A stretch of DNA of 64,000 nucleotides from Ostrinia nubilalis (GCF_963855985.1 NW_026973566.1:4192501-4256500), one strand, 5' to 3'. Numbered from the stretch's first letter, positions 50,212 through 61,788 are shown. The notes: a model not told the origin generated them from the letters alone. Made by a program: numbers and translations.

Positions 50212-51156
50212 CCCTTGGCTACTACTCAAAATATTTTTTACACGGTCACTACTCAAGGGTCATTTTGACCCTGCTATAAAACTTTGTATATCTTCAAAAC
50301 TATTGCGGATTATGGAGTAAAACACATTATGTAATAAAAAGGGTTTATAATGCAATGACATAACAACTTGAATTGTTAACTAAACAGTTTGGACAAACAT
50401 TAATTTGAGCATGTGTTGCAAATGGGTATTTTACACGAAGAAAAAACACTGTTGGTTTTGCGACCTTTTTTATAGGGACAAATGCCGCAAAGCTTCCTTT
50501 TAGATACCACATTAGAGACAACTGGAACAGATCTTTCAGGCATAGGCGGTTTGTATATCCCTGAAGTTATCAGACGCAATTCTCGGGGAATCTTTTCATT
50601 GCAAATTCGCTGCTGAGCATAAGGTACGCAAAACTTCATATCAAGCCCTCGTAGGAAGTTTGGTCGATTTACTGATGCTGTGTAAAGAAGCAAAGGTGGA
50701 GGGGCCTTGTATCGTGGAAGTATCCACCTCATTAAAATCACCATCATCAAGCAACAAAACATTGACAATTTCTTCATCCGTGAGCGCATTTCTACCACCA
50801 TACCTATGACAAACTAAACCAAAATGAAGAAAAAGACGACGACAAAAAGCTACACAATCATTGCAAAACAAACCCTCAAACAAATAGTATTTTACGCATA
50901 AAAAAAACGTAAAAAAAAATATCACAAAATATTTTTTTATCGCCTGTCCCTGCTACTCAAGGGTCACCGTGACCCTGTCTTTGCCATTTTGGCGCGAAAA
51001 ATGCACCGAGCCACTGGAAACACCCACCATACGAAGCAGCGAGCGCCGTACTAAAAATACACGGGCGGGGGACTCGCAGTCGTTAGTGGCCATTGCCAGT
51101 AAACGTAGATTTTAAAGTTGGCAGGGTCTCACTGACCCATGAGTAGTGACCAAGGG
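50212..51156 (-). mobile_element. internally deleted piggyBac element
   Basis: CCCTTGGCTACTACTCA at the left, GAGTAGTGACCAAGGG at the right, and TTAT on both sides (variant of the usual TTAA). Subterminal CAAGGGTCA and GACCCTG words recur. 945 bp. Confidence 0.82.
50400..50815 (-). pseudogene. piggyBac transposase remnant (ends only)
   Basis: An N-terminal scrap (NALTDEEIVNVLLLDDGDF, frame near 50790) is fused by deletion to the C-terminal part: EYC-like FCVPYAQQR, IPRELRL, and the Cys-rich domain KLCGICPYKKGRK...CKIPICNTC ending at 50400. The whole catalytic core is gone. Confidence 0.75.
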
Positions 51157-51270
51157 TTATTAATATAACGCCTCTAACGCCATCTAGCGCCTAATGGTAG
51201 TACTGCATGGACTTGTTGCTTTAGTATGTCGAGTTGTTGATCTGTAGCGCTATCTAGCGCCTAATAGAAG

Positions 51271-51662
51271 TACTTTTCAAATTCGTGATGGTGATAGGCA
51301 ACTTTTGTTTACTTTTTAGGTTAGTAAAAAGGTAAAAAATTCAGCCCCACCTTTTCCAGATATTGTTGTTGCAGTATATCCAGCTATTTTCGGTCACTGT
51401 ACACTTGTGTATTCAAAATAAGCGCTTGCTAAGTGCAAGTTATTACCACGAAAAGTGTGTCATCTACCAGAACATTTTTATTACGTTTTTCTTTAGGTAT
51501 TCTTGACTATCTTGTTTGGATTTTTATTACGATCACTTTTGGAGTTGTAGTGGCTTCTCGCTATCAACTTTTTTCCGTTATTTATTGGAGTAATTATTTT
51601 TAAACACACGAAATACACGGAACTTGTTGTTATTGCGCTAAGTGGCGCCCTCTCTCCTCTCC
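51271..51662 (-). other. LINE-A 5' UTR, no coding
   Basis: The non-coding 5' end of LINE-A. The boundary at 51662 is set by TGTTTCA (51663-51669), the duplicated target. Confidence 0.5.
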
Positions 51663-51942
51663 TGTTTCAAAACTAAGTTAGCTAAAATTAGCGTTTAATT
51701 AGTTCATTGTAAGCAAAAAAATTAAAGGTATCTTAATAACATTGTTTCAAAACTAAGTTAGCTAAAATTAGCGTTTAATTAGTTCATTGTAAGCAAAAAA
51801 AAATAAAGGTATCTTAATAACATTGTTTCAAAACTGAGTTAGCTAAAATTAGCGTTTAATTAGTTCATTGTAAGCAAAAAAATTAAAGGTATCTTAATAA
51901 CATTGTTTCAAAACTAAGTTAGCTAAAATTAGCGTTTAATTA
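51663..51942. repeat. 80-bp minisatellite array, left half
   Basis: A unit of about 80 bp (TTTCAAAACTAAGTTAGCTA, then GCGTTTAATTAG, GTATCTTAATAACATTG) repeated about 3.5 times. It is broken at 51942 by the next element and resumes at 57381. Confidence 0.88.
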
Positions 51943-52892
51943 GGGCATGTATTTAAATGATCTTTTTAAATTAGCAAAAACGGCAAATAAAAAAATCTAA
52001 ATGGTCATCTATTTTAATGATTGATCCTCTTTCTTTGAGACATAAAATAAATAAAATCGATCGATATTTTAACCTCTTTTGAACTACGCAAAAAAAATTG
52101 AGATGTAAAAATATCTGATCGTTACTTGTTGGTCCTCAAAAATAAAAGAAATGAGCACCAAATATTCAATATTGTGATACTTTTTTTAAATAATTCGATT
52201 TGTAAAATATTTTGTCTATATCAAATAATCTTCAAAATAATTATGTTATGGTACTTATTTTTATTAAGTTGTAGTCAAAGGATGGAAACTATTTAAAGGC
52301 ACTTGATGTTCAAAGATTTTTTTTTATTAAAAAAGCATACTTAACACGTTCACATTGCGTTATCGGGTCGAATTGACCTTAGGTGCTGGATGCGTTGGTG
52401 CGGGATGGATATATTCGGTCTTTTCAATAGTACGAAAGATAAATATTGTTTTGCAATTGTTTCGTCAAACACAGTAAATATTTGGAAAAAAAAAACTTAT
52501 CAGGTCCTTACGACCCGATGTCGCACTAAAAGTAAACAAGTATCGTTTAGTGCTTTTATCGTGTCTAATCGACCCGTTGACAGATGACTTTATGGTCACT
52601 GATCACGGTAGAGATCGGTATACTAAGAGAAAATCAACCTTGCGATTTGAAAAAAATAAAGAGCTAAAAATTATGATGTCGGGTTCAGGGATGTCAGAAG
52701 TAAGAAATTATTTTACATAGCGCCTCTAGTCCCAAACTAAGCAAAGCTTGTAATTTAAACAAACATGGCAATGTACCATTCTGCTTGCTTATTGGCCGCT
52801 AAGCCCTTGGCCAACTCAGTAACCAATGACGGACGATTGTCACTCAACCACAAAGTACCGCGTAAATTAAGATATTTTTTAATCTATACATA

Positions 52893-53057
52893 CAGGGTGT
52901 TATATAATCGATAAATCGAATTTTATAAAAATTATTTTGTATGAAAATTAAAAAAATTTAAATGATGATATCAAATTTCTGACTTCACCATACCATTTAT
53001 ATGCCCATGTTAACATGGGCTAGTGTCGGCTCATATACCCATTTACCTAACACTCTG
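52893..53057. mobile_element. CAGGGTG-type MITE at the Helitron 5' end
   Basis: CAGGGTGTTA at the left, TAACACTCTG at the right, TA on both sides, 165 bp. Its removal restores the standard Helitron start (TCTATACATATAATAAATCT). Confidence 0.75.
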
Positions 53058-53779
53058 TATAATAAATCTGTAGAGAGGTCAATTCTGTACATGAAATATA
53101 TTTTCAAAATAACTATCAGGGGGTGATTAGTGATCGATACTGATGCCAAAAATGCAATCAGTAAAATTTTTGTCTGTCTGTCTGTCTGTCCGTCTGTATG
53201 TTCCTTATAGAAACAAAAACTACTTGACGGATTTTAACGAAACTTGGTACAATTATTCTTCATACTCCTAGGCAGGTTATAGTATACTTAGAAATTCCCA
53301 CGGGAACAGGAATTAGCGGAAAAATAATTTTGTATGAAAAATCTAAACTAGAGATGAAACGGATAGTTGTTTGGCCGGATACCGGATACCGGATATCCGG
53401 CCAGCTGCTAGGCCGGATAGCCGGATATCCGGCGGCCGGATAGTTGGCCCATTGTCTCGTTTCATGTCGTGACGAGTTTAGCGCCGCACAGGTGCTTCGA
53501 AGGCGATCAGTGGGTCTATTAGTAGACTAGACTAGTCACACTTTTCGAAAATCGAATCTGTCCGAATAGAATGTCAGATTTTGCCACTTGTCTAAGGGGC
53601 AGATCAATTCGAGCGATTTCGGTTGCTATCGTGAGTGTGTGATTGAATAGCGAAAATTAAATTAGTTTACTTGCTGCGTAATCTGACTGAACTGCATGCA
53701 TCATCATCAAACCATCAGTGAAAAAAAAATCGCCTTTTTTATTTGGCAATATTTAGACATTAACAGATATTATTTACTG

Positions 53780-56284
53780 CAGGGTGGCCCAGAAGAAAAT
53801 TCACTTTTGAAAATTCAATGAAACGAAAACTGTACATTTTTGTAGAACTTTACCTATTGCAATTTAAAGGAAATTTAGTGCAATTTATTTTAAAATTTAC
53901 TTACTTTTATAAATTTTATCGTACATGACGTGATACCCTTGACGTTTACAACATTCGGTCAACATACATCAAAATTTTGGAAAACTTTCGTTAGAGTTAC
54001 CTCGAAATGGATTCAGGATGGATGAATGCTGCAGTTTTTGGATTATTAGAGTATACTCTGCTCATAAGGTAACCCCGCAAAAAGAAGTCTGCTAGAATGA
54101 GATTAGCGCTTCTTAGAGGCAGTGAGATTTCATCCCTGCTTAATTGGTTTGTTGCATTGAAAGGATGATTAATTTTTGAGAATGATATACTGGTAGGCTG
54201 AAAGGCTTTTTGATTTTTAAAGCTGCAAGATTCGCAAGGCTATGACCGGAGCACTTGGTATCACCAAGATGGGGCTATGTGTCACGCTTCAAAAAAATAA
54301 TTTCAGGCAGGGGTGACATCTCCTGGCCACCAGGAAGCCCTGATCTCACTCCAGAAAATTATTTTTTGTGGTGTTACATTAAGAATAGAGTAGAGATGAA
54401 ACGGATATCCGGCAACTATCCGGTAGGCCGGATATCCGGCCTAAATTTACTATCCGGCCGGATACCGGATAGTAACTCACTATCCGGCCGGATACCGGAT
54501 ATTAAAAAACTACGACAATTTCCTTTTAATAAAATTAAATACATTAATCTTTGAGGTAAATATCAATAAAATGGCTTATAATAATGACGGCTTTTATTTA
54601 AAGTCCAAAAAGTTACAAAAAAGCCATTCTTCAAAAAGCCTTTCAAAAAACTAATTTCTTTTTTTGGGCTATTCACTCTAATGACGAATACATAAATACA
54701 GGGTGGCCCAGAAGAAAATTCACTTTTGAAAATTGAAGGAAACTTTAACTATTGCAATTTGAAGGAAAAATGTAATTTATTTTTAAATTTACCTTTATTA
54801 AATTATATCGCCCAGGAGATTTCTTTGACGCTTACAACATTCGATCAACATACATCAAAATCTTGAAATGCGTTCGTTAGAATTACCTCGAAACCTATTT
54901 TCAATTTTTTGCCGAATGCTCAGCTCAGCTTCAGTTGCTGCATGTTTGTTGGATTATAAAAGTATACTCTATTCTTAATGTAACACCACAAAAAATAATT
55001 TTCTGGAGTGAGATCAGGGCTTCCTGGTGGCCAGGAGATGTCACCCCTGCCTGAAATTATTTTTTTGAAGCGTGACACGTAGCCCCATCTTGGTGATACC
55101 AAGTGCTCCGGTCATAGCCTTGCGAATCTTGCAGCTTTAAAAATCAAAAAGCCTTTCAGCCTACCAGTATATCATTCTCAAAAATTAATCATCCTTTCAA
55201 TGCAACAAACCAATTAAGCAGGGATGAAATCTCACTGCCTCTAAGAAGCGCTAATCTCATTCCAGCAGACTTCTTTTTGCGGGGTTACCTTATGAGCAGA
55301 GTATACTCTAATAATCCAAAAACTGCAGCATTCATCCATCCTGAATCCATTTCGAGGTAACTCTAACGAAAGTTTTCCAAAATTTTGATGTATGTTGACC
55401 GAATGTTGTAAACGTCAAGGGTATCACGTCATGTACGATAAAATTTATAAAAGTAAGTAAATTTTAAAATAAATTGCACTAAATTTCCTTTAAATTGCAA
55501 TAGGTAAAGTTCTACAAAAATGTACAGTTTTCGTTTCATTGAATTTTCAAAAGTGAATTTTCTTCTGGGCCACCCTGCAGTAAATAATATCTGTTAATGT
55601 CTAAATATTGCCAAATAAAAAAGGCGATTTTTTTTTCACTGATGGTTTGATGATGATGCATGCAGTTCAGTCAGATTACGCAGCAAGTAAACTAATTTAA
55701 TTTTCGCTATTCAATCACACACTCACGATAGCAACCGAAATCGCTCGAATTGATCTGCCCCTTAGACAAGTGGCAAAATCTGACATTCTATTCGGACAGA
55801 TTCGATTTTCGAAAAGTGTGACTAGTCTAGTCTACTAATAGACCCACTGATCGCCTTCGAAGCACCTGTGCGGCGCTAAACTCGTCACGACATGAAACGA
55901 GACAATGGGCCAACTATCCGGCCGCCGGATATCCGGCTATCCGGCCTAGCAGCTGGCCGGATATCCGGTATCCGGTATCCGGCCAAACAACTATCCGTTT
56001 CATCTCTAGAATAGAGTATACTTTTATAATCCAACAAACATGCAGCAACTGAAGCTGAGCTGAGCATTCGGAAAAAAATTGAAAATAGGTTTCGAGGTAA
56101 TTCTAACGAACGCATTTCAAGATTTTGATGTATGTTGATCGAATGTTGTAAGCGTCAAAGAAATCTCCTGGGCGATGTAATTTAATAAAGGTAAATTTAA
56201 AAATAAATTACATTTTTCCTTCAAATTGCAATAGTTAAAGTTTCCTTCAATTTTCAAAAGTGAATTTTCTTCTGGGCCACCCTG
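53780..56284 (+). mobile_element. deleted mariner inside the hAT element (outer copy)
   Basis: CAGGGTGGCCCAGAAGAAAA at 53780 and its inverse ending at 56284; 879 bp after the inner hAT copy is removed. A transposase scrap at about 54255-54390 reads RGDISWPPGSPDLTPENYFLW, the C-terminal catalytic-region motif of mariner-type enzymes. The same remnant is mirrored at 54920-55102 in the inner copy. Confidence 0.75.
54391..56008. mobile_element. hAT-type element, inner copy inserted in itself
   Basis: A complete 1618-bp copy with the same termini in reverse orientation, flanked by GAATAGAG (54383-54390 and 56009-56016). Arm-to-arm comparison shows near identity, so the second insertion is recent. 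Confidence 0.9.
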
Positions 56285-57380
56285 TATTTATGTATTCGTC
56301 ATTAGAGTGAATAGCCCAAAAAAAGAAATTAGTTTTTTGAAAGGCTTTTTGAAGAATGGCTTTTTTGTAACTTTTTGGACTTTAAATAAAAGCCGTCATT
56401 ATTATAAGCCATTTTATTGATATTTACCTCAAAGATTAATGTATTTAATTTTATTAAAAGGAAATTGTCGTAGTTTTTTAATATCCGGTATCCGGCCGGA
56501 TAGTGAGTTACTATCCGGTATCCGGCCGGATAGTAAATTTAGGCCGGATATCCGGCCTACCGGATAGTTGCCGGATATCCGTTTCATCTCTAATCTAAAC
56601 CGCTTAAGTTAGACGCTTGAAATTTGGCATGTAGGTACCTTAATAAATTCCCACGGGAACGGGAATTAGCGGGAAAATAATTTTGTATGAAAAATCTAAA
56701 CCGCTTAAGTTAGACGCTTGAAATTTGGCATGTAGGTACCTTAATAAATTCCCACGTGAACGGGAATTAGCGGGAAAATCCTTTTGTATGAAAAATGTAA
56801 ACTGCTTAAGTAAGACACTTGAAATTTGGCATGCCTTAGTAAACTTAAAGCTTAGTTACAACAGGATATTGCAAAATTCCCACGGGAACGGGAGTTAGCG
56901 GGAAAAAACATTTGTATGAAAAAATCTAAACCGCGTAAGATAGTGAAGGGGGTAAAACGTGATCCACGCGTACGAAGTCGCGGGCGGCCGCTAGTTAAAA
57001 ATATTAACCAATAATATTTTTTGTTAGATCAAATATATTTTAAAGTTAAGTTATACATAGATCGAAATGTATTTATTAGGTGATCAATATTAAAAGGCAA
57101 ACTTGATATAAAAATCATCAAATTAACAAAATTAAAGATCAATAACTAAAAAAGAGGATCAAATATTATTTTTGTTTCCCAAATATTAAAAGAGTATGTT
57201 GAACATAAATATTATGTTACCTTTAATGAAGATCATTCATAATAATTTATCCGTAGATCAACTAATATAGACCCAATAATTAATATAAGGATAAAATATA
57301 ATAAAAAACATCATTTATTTTTAAAAGTGCACATACAAAAAAGATCAATTAGTTTTTAGAGGATCAAATAATATTGTCCC

Positions 57381-57625
57381 TTTAATTAGTTCATTGTAAG
57401 CAAAAAAAAATAAAGGTATCTTAATAACATTGTTTCAAAACTGTGTTAGCTAAAATTAGCGTTTAATTAGTTCATTGTAAGCAAAAAAAATTAAAGGTAT
57501 CTTAATAACATTGTTTCAAAACTAAGTTAGCTAAAATTAGCGTTTAATTAGTTCATTGTAAGCAAAAAAAAAATTAAGGGTACCTTAATAACATTGTTTC
57601 AAGACCAAGTTAGCTAATATTGTTA
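57381..57625. repeat. 80-bp minisatellite array, right half
   Basis: About three more units identical in type to 51663-51942 (TTAGTTCATTGTAAGC, ATCTTAATAACATTGTTTC). Shows that everything from 51943 to 57380 is an insertion. Confidence 0.88.
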
Positions 57626-57844
57626 TAAGTAAATAAATGTACTGTCATGTTTTAAATAAAGAGTTATTATTGGGCTAATGATTAAATACAAATTCAGTCA
57701 TGTTTTACATTTTTAATTTATACTCGTTATGAAGTTACCCAAAAATAACTTATTATTGACATGAATTATAGTTGTTCTTGTAGAACCTTTATGTACCAGA
57801 CTTGTGATTTTTCCAGGTAAAAATCTCCAAAACAAGGGAGGATG
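57626..57844. other. non-coding; polypurine tract at its end
   Basis: No ORF recognised. It ends AAAACAAGGGAGGA, a typical polypurine tract placed directly before a putative LTR. Confidence 0.4.
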
Positions 57845-58801
57845 TGACGCGCCCCGCGACGCATCGACAGCCCTAGCACCGAGCACGGAGATTTTGACAA
57901 CCCTACGGCTGCGCGGCCGCACGCCACACGGACCGAGCTAATGTAAGAGACGGCGGCGACCGCGGGCGCCTACGGCCCGATCGCGAACGTCGGTCTGCGA
58001 CCGACGCGGACGAGCCTGCGGCGGCCTCGTCGGCACGCGCATCGACGATCGCCAAACGGCTAGAGTACCTTCTGTACTCGCCACTCTGTCCGGTGAAGCT
58101 GGAAAAGCTCCTCAAGCTACCAGCGCGCGTCCCTTCAAAAAAAAAAAAAAAAAAGCGGGCGCCTAGCATTCACTCGGGAGCCATTGCAACAGCCAGACGT
58201 TCGCGCGCGCGTCTATCGTTCCCTCGGCTGCATTGCACAGAGTCCCTAGCGAATAGCTATCCACATTGTTCCCACTAACCTTGACTGTTCGACTCTGGCT
58301 TGATCCGATACCTCGTCACTAATCCGCGGCGCCATAAAGCGTCGTGTCGAGACGTTCTATCGTTGATAGCCTGCCGGTTCTCGTCCTTACCGAGTAGTGC
58401 ATGTGATACTCATTCCCGACCTGCGGTAGTAATCCTGCTGCCACCCTTCCTGAACTTCACACCCCCTCACCACGTAGGTCCAACGCCTTTCCCCAGTGGT
58501 CGCGCTCACTATGAAGGCTTCGGCCTCTGGCTCGAGCTAATCGGACCACATCCTACCCCCCTAGTTATAAGTATCCAGACTAACACTCGCTAAACCTCGC
58601 ACAGGGCGCCGCCCCTCTCGCGGATACGAAAGCTAGTTAACGGGACGCGGACCGGGCGCGTCGCTATCCTTTTCATTGCCATTAATTTATAATTGTGGAA
58701 CAACCTGTAAAGTAATTTTATATTACTTGTAATAAGAATAAACTTAGAGTCAGTGAAGTTTGAATAAGGAACCATTGTGGAACTAGAAATACAAAGCGTC
58801 A
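57845..58801 (+). mobile_element. putative 3' LTR of a retrotransposon
   Basis: The preceding polypurine tract, TGACGC at the start and GCGTCA at the end (6-bp inverted ends), an AATAAA at about 58736, and a GC-rich first half with an A-run at 58138 argue for an LTR of about 957 bp. No second LTR is in the window and the start could be two bases earlier (TGTGACGC). Family not assigned. The following 58802-58932 is unassigned. Confidence 0.45.
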
Positions 58802-58923
58802 TTGTGTTATTGATTGTGCGTTTCTATGGTCTATATCCCTGTAGGCATCCTGGATAGGTACACATCCCTCATCGCAGAAGGCGAACTGGGACTTAGTACT
58901 AAACAGCAGGGTGTCAGACTGAG

Positions 58924-60086
58924 CTAGCTAAGACGCCCCGTTGCAACGTCATTTATGAAGATCACGAACAGAAGAGGGCCCAGGATGGATCCTTGTGGGA
59001 CACCAGAGGTAACGTAGGCAACCTCGGATTCCGAACCTTTGATCACGACTCTTTGTGTTCTGTGAGACACATATGACTTAAACCACCGCCATAGGTTACC
59101 GTGTATACCATTAAATGCAATTTTTTGGAGTAGTATTTTATGGTCAACTGAATCGAATGCTTTCCTGAAATCAGTATAAATACTGTCAGTTTGAGTATTA
59201 GCGTCAAGTGCTTGAAATAGGTCCGATGTGTAAATTAGTAGGTTAGTGATTGTAGAACGCTGCTTTACGAAACCATGTTGTTCTTCTAAGATGACATTGT
59301 GCAAGTGTGGATAAATGGCGTCGTGAACCAGGCGTTCAAATACCTTGGAAAGAATGGGCAGGATGGATATTGGCCGATAATTTGTAACATCAGACTTGGA
59401 ACTATCTTTGTGAACTGGGAATATTCTTGCACTCTTCCAGATGTCAGGAAAAACCCCCTCAAATAAGCATTTATTATAGATATAAGAAAGAGGAAGATCA
59501 ATCACAGACGCTGTTACCTTAAAGAAAATTCCTGGCAAGTTATCAGTGCCGGCGCCCTTAGAAGTATCAAGCATTTGTAGGACTTTTTCAACTTGCAGCC
59601 TAGATACTTTAATGTCGTGAATCATAAGATCAGGAGTATTTTCATATGTTAAATTAAAATCGTCAATACAAAGATCATCAGGTACAGATGATGGCTGAAA
59701 TACCGACTGAAAAAACCTACCAAATAATTCACAGCATTCTTCAGGACTACGTGAGATAGAACCTTGGTATTGTACACTACACGGTATTTCAGACAAATTA
59801 CGGCGTTGCGACATGTACTTCCAGAAGTATTTAATATTAATTTTTATGCTGCTTTCTACTTTTGCCATGTATGTTTTGTAACATTTTTCTGACAAGGTTT
59901 TGAATTGTTTCCTTAATATAGAGAATATGTTATAATTAGATGGATTATTATATTTTTTCATATTAATCCAGGCACGGTTTTTTTTATTAAAAAGATTAAT
60001 TAATGTAGGAGTAAGCCAGGCAGGGTATACGGACGTCTTATTATGGTATTTAGTTTTAGGTACATAACGCTCAATAATATTATAAA
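58924..60086 (-). pseudogene. LINE-D reverse transcriptase, truncated
   Basis: Frame open from the linker (NIIERYVPKTK) through KYFWKYMSQRRN, KGAGTDNLPG, YRPISILPILSKVFER, QHGFVKQRST, IYTDFRKAFDSVDH and GVPQGSILGPLLF to FINDV. The catalytic FADD segment is missing, lost at a junction at 58933. Confidence 0.82.
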
Positions 60087-60608
60087 CTAGCGGCCGCCCG
60101 CGACTTCGTACGCGTGGATCCCGTTTTACCCCCTTCATCTATCTTACGCGGTTTAGATTTTTTCATACAAATGTTTTTTCCCGCTAACTCCCGTTCCCGT
60201 GGGAATTTTGCAATATCCTGTTGTAACTAAGCTTTACGTTTACTAATGTACCTGCATGCCAAATTTCAAGCGTCTAACTTAAGCGGTTTAGATTTTTCAT
60301 ACAAAAGGATTTTCCCGCTAATTCCCGTTCCCGTGGGAATTCCTAAGTATACTATAACCTGCCCAGGAGTATGAAGAATAATTGTACCAAGTTTCGTTAA
60401 AATCCGTCAAGCAGTTTTTGTTTCTATAAGGAACATACAGACAGACAGACAGACAGACAGACAGACGGACAGACAGACAGACAGACAAAAATTTTACTGA
60501 TTGCATTTTTGGCATCAGTATCGATCACTAATCACCCCCTGATAGTTATTTTGAAAATATATTTCATGTACAGAATTGACCTCTCTACAGATTTATTATA
60601 AGTATAGA
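60087..60608 (-). mobile_element. short Helitron in LINE-D
   Basis: On the minus strand it starts TCTATACTTATAATAAATCT (60608) and ends GGGCGGCCGCTAG (60087), between A and T. It has the (CTGT)n run seen in the other copies, 522 bp. Precise removal rejoins the LINE-D peptide FYEIIYNIIERY, an independent proof of both ends. Confidence 0.88.
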
Positions 60609-61168
60609 TTATTTCATAAAATACTGATACTGCAGCAATAGCATTTTTATTAAAAAAGATTTCATCCCAGTTAGTATCTGCAATTTCCTGTTTAATTTTA
60701 TCATAGTCTGCATTTCTAAAGCAGTACCTCAAGTATGGTTTAGGCCGCATGTAATCCTGCTTCACCTCACATATAACTGAAACGCAGAATGGTGGATGAT
60801 GGCAATCGATAGGAAGCAATGTGCTTGCCGCAGATGATAACGTACAATCAGTTTTGTTGGTAAAAAACAAGTCCAGAATACGGTTATTATTATTTCTTAA
60901 TGTATTCAATTGAAAACAGTTTAGTTCCGCCATAAAGTTATTTATATTTATATGGGTTTGGTTGAGATCTTCAATACTAGGGTATTGTTTATAGGATTCA
61001 TTGTTTATCCAAACAAGCTCGGGCAAATTGAATTCTCCGGCTATGAAAAAGTCTGTAATACCACTATTACTGCCAAGCAACTGATTTTCTAACATGTCTA
61101 AGTAACTAATATATACCTCAAGATTTTGCCTTGGCGGAATGTAAACTGCACCTATACATATCGTCCCT
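60609..61168 (-). pseudogene. LINE-D endonuclease fragment
   Basis: Motifs: TICIGAVYIPPR, FIAGEFNLPELVW (GDFN changed to GEFN), RILDLFFTN and DCHHPPF in place of SDH. Its 5' side is cut at about 61168 by the next element. Confidence 0.75.
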
Positions 61169-61176
61169 TAGCTAAC

Positions 61177-61591
61177 AACACCGCTTAAGTCGATTTTTGG
61201 CGGTTTTGACATTTTAATGCCATTGGATAGATCTGCTCATCGCGCGTCTAACCATTGGTCACATGTTATAGATTTCAGCCAATAAGAAGCCGTAATTTGA
61301 ATTTTAGTGACACCGCGCAAGTCCGATTGCCTCGCAACACCGCTCAAGTCGTTAGTCCGCCATACATTTCTTGTAAAGTTCTTTCGCGCTCCGTGATTTT
61401 TATATTTTTAAGTGAGTTTTATCGCAAAAAGGTCTATGAAAGAAGTTTTAATAGAAGATTAAGAGGTAAGCCATATAATGAAATAATGTTTATTGATTTA
61501 CGCGTATTATTAGAGAAAGAAATTGATAATAGAATATCTTCGTTTACTTAGGCGGTGTTTACCAACTTTATTTTTTGACTTAGGCGGTGTT
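61177..61591. repeat. five AACACCGC-NN-AAGTC motifs
   Basis: Direct copies at 61177-61192 (AACACCGCTTAAGTCG), 61309-61325 and 61336-61351; inverted copies at 61546-61559 and 61577-61591 (GACTTAGGCGGTGTT). This pattern fits subterminal binding sites for a transposase, or control sites for the gene that starts at 61644. Confidence 0.65.
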
Positions 61592-61643
61592 GCAAAATGT
61601 ATTTTATTTATTTTAGGTAGCTCAATAGTTGGAATTATACATT

Positions 61644-61788
61644 ATGGATGAAGAAGAAATTGATTCCTGGAGTGACCTGAGTTCAGGCGATGAATTATTA
61701 TGTGCACAGTTAAAAGAAGCAGGACTGATGTCAAAACATAAACGCCGTAAACAAAGTTGCAAAGAAGATAAAAAGAGAATTAAACCAG
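61644..61788 (+). CDS. transposase-like gene, exon 1
   Basis: The ATG at 61644 (MDEEEIDSWSDLSSGDELL) gives 48 codons, acidic then basic (KHKRRKQ). Donor CCAG|GTTAGT at 61788/61789, phase 1. A 5' UTR intron is plausible (AG|GTAAGC near 61465, TTTTAG near 61617). Confidence 0.7.

Larger units (their letters stand above)
50090..51270 (-). repeat. LINE-A 5' UTR tandem repeats (split by piggyBac)
   Basis: GCCCTCTAGCGC or GCCATCTAGCGC recurs at about 50092, 50162, 51171 and 51247 in units of about 70 bp. These lie upstream of ORF1 and may be promoter monomers. The piggyBac derivative separates two from two. Confidence 0.6.
53349..56592. mobile_element. hAT-type element, outer copy (1618 bp when unsplit)
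   Basis: Starts TAGAGATGAAACGG, ends CCGTTTCATCTCTA, with the 8-bp duplication ATCTAAAC (53341-53348, 56593-56600). Subterminal GGCCGGATATCCGG repeats cluster at both ends. Split at GAATAGAG by an inverted copy of itself. It carries a deleted mariner but no hAT transposase, so it is non-autonomous. Confidence 0.88.
52883..56994 (+). mobile_element. Helitron carrying a MITE and the self-nested hAT element
   Basis: 5' end TCTATACATA (after A), 3' end GCGGCCGCTAG followed by T, like the copies at 44394 and 60087. The 5' end is interrupted by the MITE at 52893, the body at 53349. Confidence 0.82.
51943..57380. mobile_element. composite element with 8-bp duplication in the minisatellite
   Basis: TTTAATTA occurs at 51935-51942 and 57381-57388. 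The element starts GGGCATGTATT and ends AATATTGTCCC, with weak inverted similarity (GGG, then TTGATC words). Its own DNA (51943-52882 and 56995-57380) is AT-rich with many GATCAA words and no clear gene. The rest is a nested Helitron. The superfamily is unclear; an 8-bp duplication would fit hAT. Confidence 0.6.
58933..61168 (-). mobile_element. LINE-D, broken APE-type LINE
   Basis: The endonuclease (60609-61168) and RT (58933-60086) are in one frame across a Helitron. It is truncated at its 3' side inside the RT (after FINDV, 58933) and cut at its 5' side by the DNA transposon near 61168. Confidence 0.8.

Noticed and set aside
57713..58593. GC-rich ORFs on both strands
   Set aside because: Stop-poor GC-rich LTR-like DNA; no domain on either strand and overlapping frames.
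61255..61551. 98-codon plus ORF before the transposase-like gene
   Set aside because: Covers the motif cluster and putative 5' UTR, contains a likely donor site inside, and shows no domain.
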